Below the pieces are notes generated by a model that was given only the letters and a program-made list of their open reading frames with translations, was not told the origin of the DNA and did not search any database. Shown one piece after another: positions 26,432-36,673 of a stretch of DNA of 64,000 bases. The position numbers were made by a program, and so were the translations under genes. The DNA is from Marinicauda salina (GTDB lineage: Bacteria > Pseudomonadota > Alphaproteobacteria > Caulobacterales > Maricaulaceae), in NCBI RefSeq assembly GCF_003122085.1, contig NZ_QEXV01000003.1:375001-439000 (forward strand), read 5' to 3'. How positions within the stretch are numbered: position 1 is the first letter of the stretch; the number at the start of each line of letters is the position of its first letter.

Positions 26432-27277
26432 TCAGTCGCCCGGTCCCGTCTCGATCGGAAGATCGCCGCGGCCGGCCCATTCGGTCCAGGAGCCGTCATA
26501 GAGGCGCACATCCTCGAACCCGGCCTCGGCGAAGGCCGCGTGCAGGATGGCTGCGGTCACGCCGGAGCCGCAGGTGGTGACGATCGGGCGGACGCGGTCG
26601 TTGGTGGGCAGCCGGGCTTCGAGCGCCTCGCCGGTCAGCATCCGGCCGTCGGCGTCGAGCAGAGTCCGGTAGAAGAGGTTGATCGATCCCGGGATGTGGC
26701 CGGAGACCATGCCCGGACGCGGATCGGGTTCGGAGGCGTCGAACCGGCCCGGCGCGCGCGCGTCGACGATCAGCGCGTCGCCGGTCTCGACATGGTGCAG
26801 CACGTCGGCCCAGCTCACGGCGTCGTCGCGGATCGTCCGCGCGCTGCCCTGCAGCTCGACGGAGCGGCGTTCGGCGGGCGCCCCGGTCTCGACCTCTCCG
26901 CCGGCCGCGCGCCAGGCCTCGAACCCGCCGTCGAGCAGGCGGACGTCGAAACCGAACCGCCGCAGCGTCCACCAGACGCGCGCCGACGCCATGAAACCGT
27001 TCCGGTCGTAGACGATGAAGCGCTCTCCGCCCGTCAGGCCGTTGTCGGCGAGCCAGCGATTCATCGCCGCCGCGCCGGGCGCCATGTGCGGCAGGTCGCT
27101 GGTGGGGTCTTTCACTGCATCGATGTCGTGGAAGACCGCGCCGGGAATGCGTCCCTCGGCGAAGGCGTCGACGCCGGACCGCCCGTCGCTGGGCAGATAC
27201 CAGGTCGCATCGACGAAGACCGCGTCGGATTCCGACAGCGCGGCTTCGGGGGAAATCAGGACATCGTTCGCGCTCAT
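26432..27277 (-). CDS. sseA: 3-mercaptopyruvate-type sulfurtransferase
   Basis: A 281-residue tandem-rhodanese enzyme. The N-terminal domain is inactive (about residues 10-130, DATWYLP, GRIPGAVFHD). The C-terminal domain holds the active-site loop CGSGVTA, the form found in mercaptopyruvate rather than thiosulfate sulfurtransferases. It moves sulfur from 3-mercaptopyruvate to acceptors. It is divergent from the CoA-transferase gene. Confidence 0.88.
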   Translation of the reverse strand: MSANDVLISPEAALSESDAVFVDATWYLPSDGRSGVDAFAEGRIPGAVFHDIDAVKDPTSDLPHMAPGAAAMNRWLADNGLTGGERFIVYDRNGFMASARVWWTLRRFGFDVRLLDGGFEAWRAAGGEVETGAPAERRSVELQGSARTIRDDAVSWADVLHHVETGDALIVDARAPGRFDASEPDPRPGMVSGHIPGSINLFYRTLLDADGRMLTGEALEARLPTNDRVRPIVTTCGSGVTAAILHAAFAEAGFEDVRLYDGSWTEWAGRGDLPIETGPGD

Positions 27278-27389
27278 CGCGCGCCTCCCTGCATGGCATC
27301 ATGCGGCGCCCGCCAGTTGCCGCCACCTTCCGACCCGGCCACCATCGGCGCAACCCGCCGACGACGCCACCCGCGCGAGGAGAAAGCCC

Positions 27390-28553
27390 ATGATCCTGGA
27401 AGGCGTGCGCATCATCGATCTGACCACCGTCGTGGCCGGACCGATCGCGAGTCTCGTCTTCGCCCAGCAGGGCGCCGACGTGGTCAAGGTCGAGCCGCCC
27501 GGCGGCGATCTCATCCGCCGGCTGGGCTTCATCGCCCATGACGGGGCGAGTTCGACCCATCACGTGCTCAATCGCGGCAAGAAGCTGATCTCGCTCGATC
27601 TCACGAGCGATGCAGGCCGCCGGGCGCTGGCGAGGCTGCTCGAGGACGCCGACGTGCTCCTGCACAACTACCGCCCCGGCGTAGCCGAGCGGATGGGGCT
27701 CGATTCGGCGGAGCTGCGGCGACGCCATCCCGGCCTGATCATCGGCGAAGTGACCGGCTTCGGCCCCGAGGCGCCGCTCAAGTCCGTGCGGGCCTACGAC
27801 CCGGTCATCCAGGCCGAGAGCGGGCTCGCCCATCGCCCCGAGCGCGACGAGCCGGAGCTCTACCCGCAATACATCTGCGACAAGGTCTCCGGGCTCTATC
27901 TCGCCCAGGCCGTCACCGCCGCCCTCGTCGCCAAGGGCCGCGACGGCAAGGGCCGGCGCGTCGAGGTCTCGATGCTGGAAGCCGCGACGGCGTTTTCCTG
28001 GATGGACGTGCACATGCCGCTCACGTTCGCCGACCCGGCGCGCGTCGGCCCGAACATCGCCAAGGTCTACCGGCCGTGGAAGGCCAATGGCGGCTGGTTC
28101 GTCGTCGTGATGCTCTCGGAAAAGGAGTTCGCCGGCTGGTGCGAGGCCGTCGGCGCGACGGAGCTGCTCGACGACGAACGCTGCGCCGACATGGCCGGCC
28201 GCTTCCTCAACTGGGACGTCATCCGCGAAACCTGCGCGCCCAGGGTCGCCGAGATCGGGATCGACACCCTCCTCGCCCGCCTGCGCGAGAAGGGCGTGCC
28301 CGCCGGCAGGGTGAACACGTCCGACGACATGCTCGCCCATCCCCAGCTCGTCGCGAGCGGGCTGATCTACGAGGCCGAAGCCGGCGCTGCGGGAACCGTC
28401 CGCCTGCCGGGATCGCCGGCGCGCTTCGACGGCGACCGGCCCGGCCTGGGCGCGGCGGCCGAAGGCGCGATCGGGCCGGACACCCGCGCCGTCCTGAAAG
28501 CCGCCGGCGTGTCGGCCGACGACATCGCCGCGATCACGGGAGAGACCGAATGA
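27390..28553 (+). CDS. family III CoA-transferase (CaiB/BaiF type)
   Basis: A 387-residue protein: [44 protein letters not shown] and [14 protein letters not shown] are the standard family blocks. The catalytic-aspartate position falls in the [11 protein letters not shown] segment. It may transfer CoA between acids or act as an acyl-CoA racemase; the substrate is not readable. GAGGAG precedes the ATG. Its stop overlaps the enoyl-CoA hydratase start (ATGA), so the two form an acyl-CoA catabolic operon. Confidence 0.88.
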   Translation: MILEGVRIIDLTTVVAGPIASLVFAQQGADVVKVEPPGGDLIRRLGFIAHDGASSTHHVLNRGKKLISLDLTSDAGRRALARLLEDADVLLHNYRPGVAERMGLDSAELRRRHPGLIIGEVTGFGPEAPLKSVRAYDPVIQAESGLAHRPERDEPELYPQYICDKVSGLYLAQAVTAALVAKGRDGKGRRVEVSMLEAATAFSWMDVHMPLTFADPARVGPNIAKVYRPWKANGGWFVVVMLSEKEFAGWCEAVGATELLDDERCADMAGRFLNWDVIRETCAPRVAEIGIDTLLARLREKGVPAGRVNTSDDMLAHPQLVASGLIYEAEAGAAGTVRLPGSPARFDGDRPGLGAAAEGAIGPDTRAVLKAAGVSADDIAAITGETE

Positions 28554-29419
28554 GCGACTTCGCCACCCTGATCTACGAGACCGCCGACCGGGTCGCGACG
28601 ATCACGCTCAATCGCCCGGAGCGCATGAACGCCATCAACGAGGCGATGCCCGGCGAGATCCGCGCCGCGGTCGAGCGCGCCGAGGCCGACCCGGACGTCC
28701 ACGTCATCGTCGTCCGCGGCGCCGGCAAGGGCTTCTGCGGCGGCTACGACCTCGTCGAGTACGCCGAGGCCGAAGGCGAGATCCCCGGCAGCCAGGACAT
28801 GCCCTGGGACCCCACGGTCGACTACGCGATGATGTCGCAGAACACGCGCGATTTCATGACGTTGTGGCGATCTACGAAACCGACGATTGCGCGCATCCAC
28901 GGCGCGGCGGCGGCCGGCGGCTCGGACATCGCGCTGTGCTGCGACTTCGTGGTCATGGCCGAGGACGCGCGCATCGGCTATCCGCCGAGCCGGGTCTGGG
29001 GCGTGCCGACGCCGGCGATGTGGGTCTACCGGCTCGGCGTCCAGCAGGCCAAGCGCATGATGATGACCGGCGATCTCATCGACGGGCGCGAGGCCGAGCG
29101 CATCGGGCTCGCGCTCGAAGCCGTTCCCGAGGCCGAGCTCGACGCCGCCGTCGACCGGCTGGCGGGCCGCCTCAAGGGCGTGCCCCGAAACCAGCTCATG
29201 ATGACCAAGACGGTGGTCAACCAGGCCTATGACGCGATGGGGCTTTCCAACACGCAGATGGTCTCGACCTTCTTCGACGGCGTGGCGCGGCATTCCCCGG
29301 AGGGCGTCTGGTTCCGCGAGCGGGCCCAGGAGGTCGGCTTCAAGCAAGCGGTCGCCGAGCGCGATTCCGGCGCGCCGATCGCCGAGGGCGCGAGCAAGCC
29401 GCCGCACCGGCGGGGTTAG
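28550..29419 (+). CDS. enoyl-CoA hydratase/isomerase family protein
   Basis: A 289-residue crotonase. [16 protein letters not shown], the oxyanion-hole segments [10 protein letters not shown] and [13 protein letters not shown], and the [11 protein letters not shown] region are visible. The usual catalytic glutamate pair of enoyl-CoA hydratase is not obvious, so another crotonase reaction is possible. It is translationally coupled to the CoA-transferase upstream, suggesting one pathway on branched or aromatic acyl-CoA. Confidence 0.87.
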   Translation: MSDFATLIYETADRVATITLNRPERMNAINEAMPGEIRAAVERAEADPDVHVIVVRGAGKGFCGGYDLVEYAEAEGEIPGSQDMPWDPTVDYAMMSQNTRDFMTLWRSTKPTIARIHGAAAAGGSDIALCCDFVVMAEDARIGYPPSRVWGVPTPAMWVYRLGVQQAKRMMMTGDLIDGREAERIGLALEAVPEAELDAAVDRLAGRLKGVPRNQLMMTKTVVNQAYDAMGLSNTQMVSTFFDGVARHSPEGVWFRERAQEVGFKQAVAERDSGAPIAEGASKPPHRRG

Positions 29420-29452
29420 GTCGGCCGCGCATCGAAACGGGGGATTTCAGGC

Positions 29453-29866
29453 ATGAATCAGGAAATCAAATCCGGCTGCACCGCCGACGAGGCCGCGCGC
29501 TTCTGCGCCGACTGGCTGCCCGCCTGGACAGGCGGCGACGCCGATCGCCTCACAGCCTTCTATACGGACGACGCCTTCTACAGCGATCCGGCCGTGCCCG
29601 GCGGCGTCGAGGGACGCGACGCGCTTCACCGGTATTTCTCGAAGCTCTTGTCGGCCTATCCCGACTGGGTCTGGACGCACCGGCGCAGCCTTCCCGTCCC
29701 GGACGGCTTTCTCAATTACTGGTCGGCGACGCTGTCGGCGGATCCCTCCGCGCCGCGCTGGGAGGGCGTGTGCGTCGTGCGCCTGCGCGAAGGCCGCATC
29801 TTCCGCAACGAGGTCTTCTTCGACCGCACCGAGCTGCTGCGCCACCTGCCGGAGCGCCGCGGCTAG
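29453..29866 (+). CDS. NTF2-like (SnoaL-type) protein
   Basis: A 137-residue single-domain cone-shaped NTF2/SnoaL fold: FCADWLPAWTGGDADRLTAF, YTDDAFYSDPAVPGGVEGRD and the closing REGRIFRNEVFFDRTEL. Such proteins bind small hydrophobic ligands; the function is unknown here. It lies 33 bases after the enoyl-CoA hydratase and may be co-transcribed. Its stop is the shared CTAG with the convergent glycosylase. Confidence 0.8.
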   Translation: MNQEIKSGCTADEAARFCADWLPAWTGGDADRLTAFYTDDAFYSDPAVPGGVEGRDALHRYFSKLLSAYPDWVWTHRRSLPVPDGFLNYWSATLSADPSAPRWEGVCVVRLREGRIFRNEVFFDRTELLRHLPERRG

Positions 29867-30468
29867 GTCGGCCGCGCGTCGACCCAGCGCCACATATAAA
29901 GCGCGAGATAGGAGCGGTGCGGGGCGAAGCGGGCCGCCGTGCGCGCCGTCTTGCGCCGCTTGCTGGTGAGCTTCTCCAGCGTCTTCCGCGCGGCGACGTC
30001 GCCGTCGGGCCAGATGTCGGGGTCGCGGAAATAGAACATCGCAGCCATGTCGGCCGTCCACTGGCCGACGCCCCACAGCGCGGTGAGGCGCCGGGCGCGC
30101 TCTGCCGAATCCAGCGCCGCCAGCTCGTCCGCCTCGAGCCGGCCGTCGCGCGCGGCTTCGGCGATGGCGCAGATGGTCCGCGTCTTGGCCCCGGACAGGC
30201 CGCACGCGCGCAGCGCGTCTTCGTTCTGCTCATGGAAATGCTCGAGCAGCGGACGCGCCCCGGCGCTCGCCTCGACCCGGCCCCAGATGGTGCGCGCGGC
30301 CTTCACCGAGAGCTGCTGGCCGGCGACGGCCCGGCACAGATAGACCGGAAACGGGGCGCCGGTGCGGTCGGGAAGCGTCACCGGACCGAGCGTCTCGATC
30401 GCCTCGGCCAGCGCCGGGCTCACCCCGGCGGCGGTGTCGATGAAGCGGGCGTGGATCTCGGCGGACAT
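29863..30468 (-). CDS. AlkA-like DNA-3-methyladenine glycosylase
   Basis: A 201-residue HhH-GPD protein that excises alkylated bases. The helix-hairpin-helix and catalytic aspartate are in LTALWGVGQWTADMAAMFYF followed by RDPDIWPDGD. AVAGQQLSVKAARTIW is the typical N-terminal helix. It lacks the extra AlkA N-terminal domain, as do many bacterial family members. Its stop overlaps the NTF2-like gene stop. Confidence 0.87.
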   Translation of the reverse strand: MSAEIHARFIDTAAGVSPALAEAIETLGPVTLPDRTGAPFPVYLCRAVAGQQLSVKAARTIWGRVEASAGARPLLEHFHEQNEDALRACGLSGAKTRTICAIAEAARDGRLEADELAALDSAERARRLTALWGVGQWTADMAAMFYFRDPDIWPDGDVAARKTLEKLTSKRRKTARTAARFAPHRSYLALYMWRWVDARPT

Positions 30469-30657
30469 GAGGCGACGCTAGCACGCGCGTTCGGCTGACG
30501 CCTCCGGCTTCGGCGAGACAGCCTTCGTTCGAATTCGGGATCCTGGCTTGCCTAGCCGAAGCTCGCGGAAGCGAGCAAAGGCCCCTGCCGGGGCATTCTC
30601 CGCCTGAAATCGATTCACCGGATCGATTTCTCTGCCTATCGGCAGACCGGCTACGAA

Positions 30658-30746
30658 TGGTGCGGGCGGCCGGATTTGAACCGGCACGGAGGTTCCCCTC
30701 CAACGGATTTTAAGTCCGGTGCGTCTACCAGTTCCGCCACGCCCGC
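30658..30746 (-). tRNA. tRNA-Leu (TAA)
   Basis: The minus strand folds as a class II tRNA: acceptor GCGGGCG paired with CGCCCGC, discriminator A, encoded CCA, T arm GCCGG-TTCAAAT-CCGGC and anticodon loop CTTAAAA giving anticodon TAA. The long variable arm fits leucine. Downstream on the same strand (30469-30657) there are two palindromes, CTGCCGATAGGCAG and GAAATCGAT/ATCGATTTC, but no gene. Upstream (30747-30973) there are only REP-like fragments. Confidence 0.93.
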
Positions 30747-30973
30747 ACGCGCAATCCTGAATAGAGACGGGCGTCCGGGATGCCAAGGGCGGGGGCGTTC
30801 GCGTGTTTCGAGACGCTCCGTCTTCCCACGGCCAACAGGATCCCCCTCCGGCTCGGTCCTCGGGCTTGACCCGGGGACCCAGGACTGCGGACAGGATCGC
30901 GCTCCAAGCTGGGCCTCCGGATCAAGTCCGAAGGCCGAGACGTGGTTGGCTCAATCAGGACACCCCTGCCGCC

Positions 30974-31600
30974 CTACCACTTAATCTCGTCGCGGCTGGT
31001 GACGACCTTGTTGCACAGGCCGTAATCGATCGCCTCCTTGGCCGACAGCCAGAAATCGCGATCGGTGTCCTCGGCGATCTTGTCGATCGGCTGGCCGGTG
31101 GCGTCGGCGAAGATCTGGTTGAGGCGCTGACGCATGATCTGCATCTCGCGGACCTGGATCTCGATGTCCGAGGCCGCCCCGCCGGCGCCGCCGGAGGGCT
31201 GGTGCAGCAGGAAGCGCGTGTTGGGCAGGCAGTAGCGGTCGCCGCTTTCCGCGCCGACATAGATGAGCGCGCCGGCGCTGGCGACCCAGCCCGAGCCCAG
31301 CGTGATCACGCGCGGTTTGATGAACTTCATCATGTCGTGGATCATGTCGCCGGACTCCACGTGCCCGCCCGGCGAGGAGACCACCATCAGGATCGGATCG
31401 TCGGACTTGCCCGCCATGGCGAGCAGCTGGGCGCAGACCGAGCGCGCCGTCTTGTCGTCGATCGAGCCGGTGATGAGAATCGAGCGGCTCTCGAACAGCG
31501 CCTTACCGACAAAGTCGGGCGCGGCCTTGGCCGCGTCGGCGCCCTCCTTTTCGTCATCGTCGTCGTTGCGGGTCCAGCGATTGTCGAAGCCGTGCGCCAT
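30974..31600 (-). CDS. ClpP-family serine protease subunit
   Basis: A 208-residue protein with an acidic N-terminus ([11 protein letters not shown]) and the ClpP fold: [13 protein letters not shown], the nucleophile segment [13 protein letters not shown] and the histidine segment FLLHQPSGG, with aspartate in the [11 protein letters not shown] helix. These are the Ser-His-Asp positions of ClpP. No clpX or tig is adjacent, so it may be a second ClpP paralogue rather than the housekeeping one. The ribosome binding site is weak. Confidence 0.8.
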   Translation of the reverse strand: MAHGFDNRWTRNDDDDEKEGADAAKAAPDFVGKALFESRSILITGSIDDKTARSVCAQLLAMAGKSDDPILMVVSSPGGHVESGDMIHDMMKFIKPRVITLGSGWVASAGALIYVGAESGDRYCLPNTRFLLHQPSGGAGGAASDIEIQVREMQIMRQRLNQIFADATGQPIDKIAEDTDRDFWLSAKEAIDYGLCNKVVTSRDEIKW

Positions 31601-31757
31601 GGGTCGATGCCGTCCTGTGCGTCCTGGTGAGAAACGGCCCGCGCCGGCGGTGCGGCGCGGACCCTCAAGGTGAGCCGGCGGCAAGGTAGGACGCTGCGGC
31701 GGCGCGAACAAGCGGCGGGGAGCGACGCGTCCGCGCCGACCGCAGCGGCCGGGTCGA

Positions 31758-33470
31758 CTACTCGCCCCGCCCCGGCCGGTGGAGCCGCTCCTGGGCGGCG
31801 GCGGTCTCGGCGAGCCGGGCGAGCTGGACGAACTCGGCGCGGTAGCCGAACGGGTCCTCGCCGCGCGCGGCCTGGGCGATCTCGACGACATCGGAGAAGC
31901 CGAAATCGTTCAGATACGGATCGCCGCGCAGGAGCTGGGCGTAGGCCGCCGCGGCGACGGCGAAGCGCACTTCCTGGTCGGCGTCGGCGAAGTCGGAGAC
32001 CGCGTCGAGATCCGTGACCGGATGCTCGTACAGTCGGCTTTCGTCCTCGCCCGGCCGCTTGTGGCGGATGCGCAGGAAGGCGATCTCTCCGCTCGAATCG
32101 ACCGGCTGCGGCTCGGCCTCGTAGCGCAGCGGCTCGAGCAGGCGCGCCGGGCTGTCGGGCGGGACGATCTCGTAGATCGCCGTGACCGAGTGGCCCGAGC
32201 CGATCTCGCCGGCGTCGACGGCGTCATTGCTGAAATCGGCGCGCTCGAGCATGCGCGTCTCGTAGCCGATCAGGCGATATTCGGCGACGCGGGCGGGGTT
32301 GAACTCGACCTGGATCTTCACGTCGTCGGCGATCGGAAACAGCGTCGAGGAGGCCTCCTCGACCAGCACCCGGCGCGCCTCCTGCAGCGTATCGACATAG
32401 GCCGCCGTGCCGTCGCCGGCCTGGGCGATGGTCTGCATGAGCCGGTCGTTGTAGTTGCCGCGCCCGAAGCCCATGACCGAGAGATAGACGCCGCTCTCGC
32501 GCTTGCGGGCAACGAAGTCCTCAAGGCGTTCGTCCTGGGTGATCCCGACATTGAAATCGCCGTCGGTGACCAGCATCACGCGATTGACCGCGTCCTCGTC
32601 GAGATTCTGCTCGGCGAGCGAATAGGCGAGCCTGAGTCCCTCCCCGCCCGCGGTCGAGCCGCCGGCCTCGAGCCGGTCCAGCGCGGCGAGGATGGTCTGG
32701 CGTTCCGAGACCGGCGTGGGCTCGAGCACGACGCCCGCCGCGCCGGCGTAGACGGCGATGGCGACGGTGTCGTCCTCGTCGAGTTCGCCGAGCAGCATGC
32801 GCAGGCCCTGCAGCGCCAGCGGCAGCTTGTCGTCCGAGCTCATCGAGCCCGACACGTCGATCAGGAAGACCAGGTTCGCCCGCGGCTGCTCTTCGGGGAT
32901 CACGTCATAGCCCTGAATGCCGACATGCATGAGCTGGGTGTCGGCGTTCCACGGGTTGGGCGTGACGGTGACGTCGGCGGCGAAGGGCTGATCCGAGTTG
33001 TCGGGTAGCGGATAGTCATACTCGAAATAGTTGATGACCTCCTCGGGCCGGATCGCGTCGCGCGGCGGCAGGACGCCGTCATTGAGATAGCGCCGCGCCA
33101 CCGCGTAGGAGGCCGTGTCGACATCGATGGAGAAGGTCGAGACCGGCTCCTCGGCCGTCGCCACGACCGGGTTCGGGTCGGCGTCCTCGTAGCGCTCGCG
33201 ATCAATGTCGCCGGGGCGGGGCTGAGGGAAGGATTGCGGTCCGCCCATTGAGGCGGCCGTCACGCGAAGCCCCGCCATCTCGGCGGCGGGCTCCGGCGAC
33301 GGCGGCGGCGTGGGCGGCGAGTTTTGATCGGCGCTCTGATCCGCCTGCCCGCCCGACTCTTCCTGTTCGACCCCGCCTTCGGTTCCGAATTCGGCGCACG
33401 CCGCGACGATCAGCGCGATCGCGGCGGCGCCCGTCCACAGCGCCTTGCGCGCCTTGACCTTGGGTGTCAT
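31758..33470 (-). CDS. vWA-domain lipoprotein (YfbK-like)
   Basis: A 570-residue protein. An N-terminal signal with lipobox IVAAC (about residue 25) predicts lipid anchoring. A low-complexity acidic/proline linker follows (residues 30-70), then the vWF_A/DUF3520-type layout: [20 protein letters not shown], the metal-binding MIDAS loop DVSGSMS, and a DUF3520-like C-terminus. YfbK-type proteins are of unknown function at the envelope. The start was set at MTPKVKARK, before the signal peptide. Confidence 0.85.
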   Translation of the reverse strand: MTPKVKARKALWTGAAAIALIVAACAEFGTEGGVEQEESGGQADQSADQNSPPTPPPSPEPAAEMAGLRVTAASMGGPQSFPQPRPGDIDRERYEDADPNPVVATAEEPVSTFSIDVDTASYAVARRYLNDGVLPPRDAIRPEEVINYFEYDYPLPDNSDQPFAADVTVTPNPWNADTQLMHVGIQGYDVIPEEQPRANLVFLIDVSGSMSSDDKLPLALQGLRMLLGELDEDDTVAIAVYAGAAGVVLEPTPVSERQTILAALDRLEAGGSTAGGEGLRLAYSLAEQNLDEDAVNRVMLVTDGDFNVGITQDERLEDFVARKRESGVYLSVMGFGRGNYNDRLMQTIAQAGDGTAAYVDTLQEARRVLVEEASSTLFPIADDVKIQVEFNPARVAEYRLIGYETRMLERADFSNDAVDAGEIGSGHSVTAIYEIVPPDSPARLLEPLRYEAEPQPVDSSGEIAFLRIRHKRPGEDESRLYEHPVTDLDAVSDFADADQEVRFAVAAAAYAQLLRGDPYLNDFGFSDVVEIAQAARGEDPFGYRAEFVQLARLAETAAAQERLHRPGRGE

Positions 33471-33558
33471 CTCGTGGCGTCCCTTCCTGCCTGTCCCGTC
33501 AGTCCCGATACGGACGCTGAGCCGCCCGTTTGGCGAGCATTCGCCGAAAACGGGGCGA

Positions 33559-34302
33559 TCAGGTGGCGAAACGCTCGAACTCCGACCGCACCGCCTCCAG
33601 CGCATCCGCGTCGGTCGAGCGCGCGACCAGCGCCACGCCGCGGCGCAGCCCGCCCTGCTCGTCCTCCTCGAACCAGGGATAGGAGCCGATCGCGACCTCG
33701 GGGTGCGCCTCGGCGAGTTTCGACAGGCGCGCGGCGAGATCGCCTTCGCGCGCGCCTTCGATGCGCACCGAAATCGCAGTCACCGGCGTGCCGCCCTCGA
33801 TCCGGTCGGCGACGTCCTCGAGCATGCCGCGGGCGATTTTGGGCACGCCGGCCAGGACGAAGACGTTCTCCAGCTGAAACCCCGGCGCGCCGGTGACGGG
33901 ATTGTCGATCAGACTGGCCCCATCGGGAATGCGCGCCATGCGCATCCGCGCCTCGGTCAGCTCGGTCTTCGACTTCGCGTACCAGTCGATCAGCACCTGG
34001 CGGGCGTCCTCGCGGATATCGATCGTTCGATCGAACGCCGCGGCGACGGCGTCGGCGGTGATGTCGTCATGCGTCGGCCCGATGCCGCCGGTGGTGAAGG
34101 CGTAGTCGTAGCGCTCGCTCATGGCGCGGACGGCCTCGACGATGGCGTCCTGGTCGTCGCTGACGACGCGGGCCTCCTTCACCTGCACGCCCAGCGGCGC
34201 CAGGAATTCGGCGATCTGCTGGATGTTGATGTCGCGCGTCCGCCCGGAGAGGATCTCGTCGCCGATGACGACGATCCCCGCTGTGACGCCTGTCTCGCTC
34301 AT
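33559..34302 (-). CDS. CinA-type molybdopterin-binding-domain protein
   Basis: A 247-residue protein of the competence/damage-inducible CinA N-terminal (MoCF) type. GIVVIGDEILSGRTRDIN and FTTGGIGPTHDDIT are the binding loops; VFVLAGVPKIARGM is typical of CinA. The C-terminal nicotinamide-nucleotide deamidase domain is absent. It may act as an ADP-ribose pyrophosphatase-like enzyme, as reported for some CinA proteins. It sits 88 bases upstream of the vWA gene. Confidence 0.85.
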   Translation of the reverse strand: MSETGVTAGIVVIGDEILSGRTRDINIQQIAEFLAPLGVQVKEARVVSDDQDAIVEAVRAMSERYDYAFTTGGIGPTHDDITADAVAAAFDRTIDIREDARQVLIDWYAKSKTELTEARMRMARIPDGASLIDNPVTGAPGFQLENVFVLAGVPKIARGMLEDVADRIEGGTPVTAISVRIEGAREGDLAARLSKLAEAHPEVAIGSYPWFEEDEQGGLRRGVALVARSTDADALEAVRSEFERFAT

Positions 34303-34398
34303 GCTTGCGCTCCCGGCCGAGCCCGCTAGTCAGGGCAAGCATGCGCCGCGCGCCGGCGAGATCAAGCGCGCGGCCGGTCGCCGGAGGGAGCCAACGCC

Positions 34399-34884
34399 GT
34401 GAGCCTCGACAAGACAGATCCGGGCTGGGACCTGCCCGAGCCCTTCCTGCACACGGTCACCGTGGCCGACGCCGACATCGACACGTTCGGCCACGCCAAC
34501 AACTCGACCTATCTGCGCTGGGCCGACGAGACGGCCTGGGCGCACTGGGAGGCCGACGGCCACACGCGCCGGGACTGCCTCGACGCCGACCGGGGCATGG
34601 CGCTCATCCGCACCGAGGCCGACTATCTGGGCCATTGCCGCGCCGGCGACCGGCTCGTCTGCGCGGTGTGGATCCCGCGCGCCGACGGCAAGCTGCGCGC
34701 CGAGCGCTGGTACCAGTTCCGCAACGCCGAGACCGGCGAGACGGTGTTCCGGGCGCGCACGAAGCTCGTCTGCTTTCAGCTCTCGACCGGCCGACCGGCG
34801 CGCATGGCGCCGGCCTTCGCCAGCCATTACGGCCCGCCCGCCGCCGATCTCGCCGCCGCGGCGGATGCGCTGGAAACCGGGTGA
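34399..34884 (+). CDS. acyl-CoA thioesterase (4HBT fold)
   Basis: A 161-residue hot-dog-fold protein. The 4HBT signature appears as VADADIDTFGHANNSTYLRW, with the catalytic aspartate position occupied by D before FGHANN. It would hydrolyse short acyl-CoAs. It starts with GTG, preceded by GGAGGGAG. It is divergent from the CinA-like gene and precedes the M28 peptidase by 91 bases. Confidence 0.82.
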   Translation: MSLDKTDPGWDLPEPFLHTVTVADADIDTFGHANNSTYLRWADETAWAHWEADGHTRRDCLDADRGMALIRTEADYLGHCRAGDRLVCAVWIPRADGKLRAERWYQFRNAETGETVFRARTKLVCFQLSTGRPARMAPAFASHYGPPAADLAAAADALETG

Positions 34885-34975
34885 GCTTCCTGAAATGCGC
34901 GCAGCGCCCGGATTGTGGCTCGCTTCCGAGGCCGTATAGTCGCGCGCTCGAGGTTTCGAGGGGAAGTCGACCACC

Positions 34976-36586
34976 ATGCGTTTCGTCACCATTCTCGCCG
35001 CGGCGCTCACGCTCGCCGGCTGCATCAACGTCACCACGACCACGGAGTCCGGTCAGGAATCCGCACCGCCGCCCGAGCCGACGGCGGACGCCATCGAGGC
35101 GCATATCCGCTTCCTCGCCGACGACCTGCTCGAGGGCCGCGAGGCGGGCGAACCCGGCTATGACCGGGCCGCGCTCTATGTCGAGACGCAATTCCGGCTG
35201 ATGGGCCTCGAGCCCGGCGGAAGCGACGGCTATTACGCCCCCGTCCCGCTGATGACGATCTCGAGCGATCCCGACCGCGCCGCGATGTCCGTCGACGGGG
35301 ACGCGCTGACGCTCGGCGAGGACTTCCTGGTGAGCCCGCACGCGGTGAAGGAGGAAAGCGCGGTCGAAGCCGAGGCGGTGTTCGTCGGATACGGGATCGA
35401 CGCGCCGTCGCTGGGCTATGACGACTACGCCGGCGTCGACGTCGAGGGACGCATCGCCGTGGCGCTGTCGGGAACGCCCGAGGGTCTGCCGAGCGACGTC
35501 GCGGCGCACCTGAACTCTACGCGGACGCGCGCGGCAATCGCCGCGGACGCCGGCGCGGCGGCGCTGGTGCTGATCCCCGCCGAGGGCCTCACGCGCTTCC
35601 CGTTCGCGCGGCTGGCGCAGTTCGCCAACCGGCCCTCGACGACCACGCCGGCCGCCAGCGCCGGCGCGGACCTCGAGGCGACCGCGATGGTCTCCGAAGC
35701 CGCGGCGGCGCGGCTGTTCGCGAACGCGCCGCAGAGCTTCGAGACGGTGGTCGCCGCAGCCCGGGCCGGCGAAAGCCTCCCGACCTTCCCGCTGGAGACG
35801 ACGGTGTCGATCGCCCAGGCCACGCGCCGCGAAACGATCGACAGCGCCAACGTCATCGGCGTGCTGCCGGGCTCGGACCCCGCGCTCGCCGGCGAGACCG
35901 TCGTCGTGACCGCGCATCTCGACCATCTGGGCGTCTGCCAGCCGCTGTCCGACGAGGACCGCATCTGCAACGGCGCGCTCGACAATGCTTCCGGCGTGGC
36001 GATCATGCTGGAGACGGCGCGCGCCATGGCCGCCGGCCCGGGACCGCGGCGCTCGGTCGCCTTCGTCGCGCTCACCGCCGAGGAGAAGGGCCTGCTCGGC
36101 TCGGCGCACCTCGCGGCCAACCCGACGCCGGCGATGGGCGAGATGGTCGCCAACGTCAATCTCGACATGCCGGTGATCCGCTACGAGTTCGCCGACATGG
36201 TCGGCTTCGGCGCGGAGCACTCCTCGCTCGGACCGTTGACCGAGGCCGCCGTCGCCCGCGCCGGCGCCGCGCTGTCGCCCGACCCGATGCCCGAGCAGTC
36301 GCTGTTCGTGCGTTCGGACCACTACAACTTCGTGCGCGAGGGCGTGCCGTCGATCTTCCTGATGACGGGCTTCGCCTCCCCGGACCCCGAAGACGACGAG
36401 GGACAGGGCTTCCGGCGTTTCCTCGGCGGCGATTATCACGGCCCCGGCGACGAGGCGATCGAGGGCCTGGTCCGCTACGATCAGGGCGCGAAGTTCGCGC
36501 GCATCAATTACGAGATCATCACCGCGATCGCCGACGCCGACGAGCGGCCGCGATGGAACGAAGACAGCTATTTCGGCGATGACTGA
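34976..36586 (+). CDS. M28-family metallopeptidase, lipoprotein
   Basis: A 536-residue exported zinc peptidase. The N-terminus has a short signal with lipobox LAGC (Cys15). A protease-associated insert lies around residues 100-260. The M28 zinc ligands are visible in VTAHLDHLG, NGALDNASG, TAEEKGLLGS and the later RSDHYNFV. It likely removes N-terminal residues from peptides in the periplasm or at the outer membrane. Confidence 0.88.
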   Translation: MRFVTILAAALTLAGCINVTTTTESGQESAPPPEPTADAIEAHIRFLADDLLEGREAGEPGYDRAALYVETQFRLMGLEPGGSDGYYAPVPLMTISSDPDRAAMSVDGDALTLGEDFLVSPHAVKEESAVEAEAVFVGYGIDAPSLGYDDYAGVDVEGRIAVALSGTPEGLPSDVAAHLNSTRTRAAIAADAGAAALVLIPAEGLTRFPFARLAQFANRPSTTTPAASAGADLEATAMVSEAAAARLFANAPQSFETVVAAARAGESLPTFPLETTVSIAQATRRETIDSANVIGVLPGSDPALAGETVVVTAHLDHLGVCQPLSDEDRICNGALDNASGVAIMLETARAMAAGPGPRRSVAFVALTAEEKGLLGSAHLAANPTPAMGEMVANVNLDMPVIRYEFADMVGFGAEHSSLGPLTEAAVARAGAALSPDPMPEQSLFVRSDHYNFVREGVPSIFLMTGFASPDPEDDEGQGFRRFLGGDYHGPGDEAIEGLVRYDQGAKFARINYEIITAIADADERPRWNEDSYFGDD

Positions 36587-36673
36587 CCAGCCGGGCGCCT
36601 CCACGACTTTACGGCGAGGCGTTCCCTATCGCCGCCGGCGCGGTTATATCGGGACCACGCAAGGGAGCTGTCC

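Noticed and set aside
30469-30746. tRNA-Leu as an integration site of a mobile element
   Set aside because: No integrase gene and no repeated tRNA 3' end was seen nearby; the neighbours are ordinary chromosomal genes.
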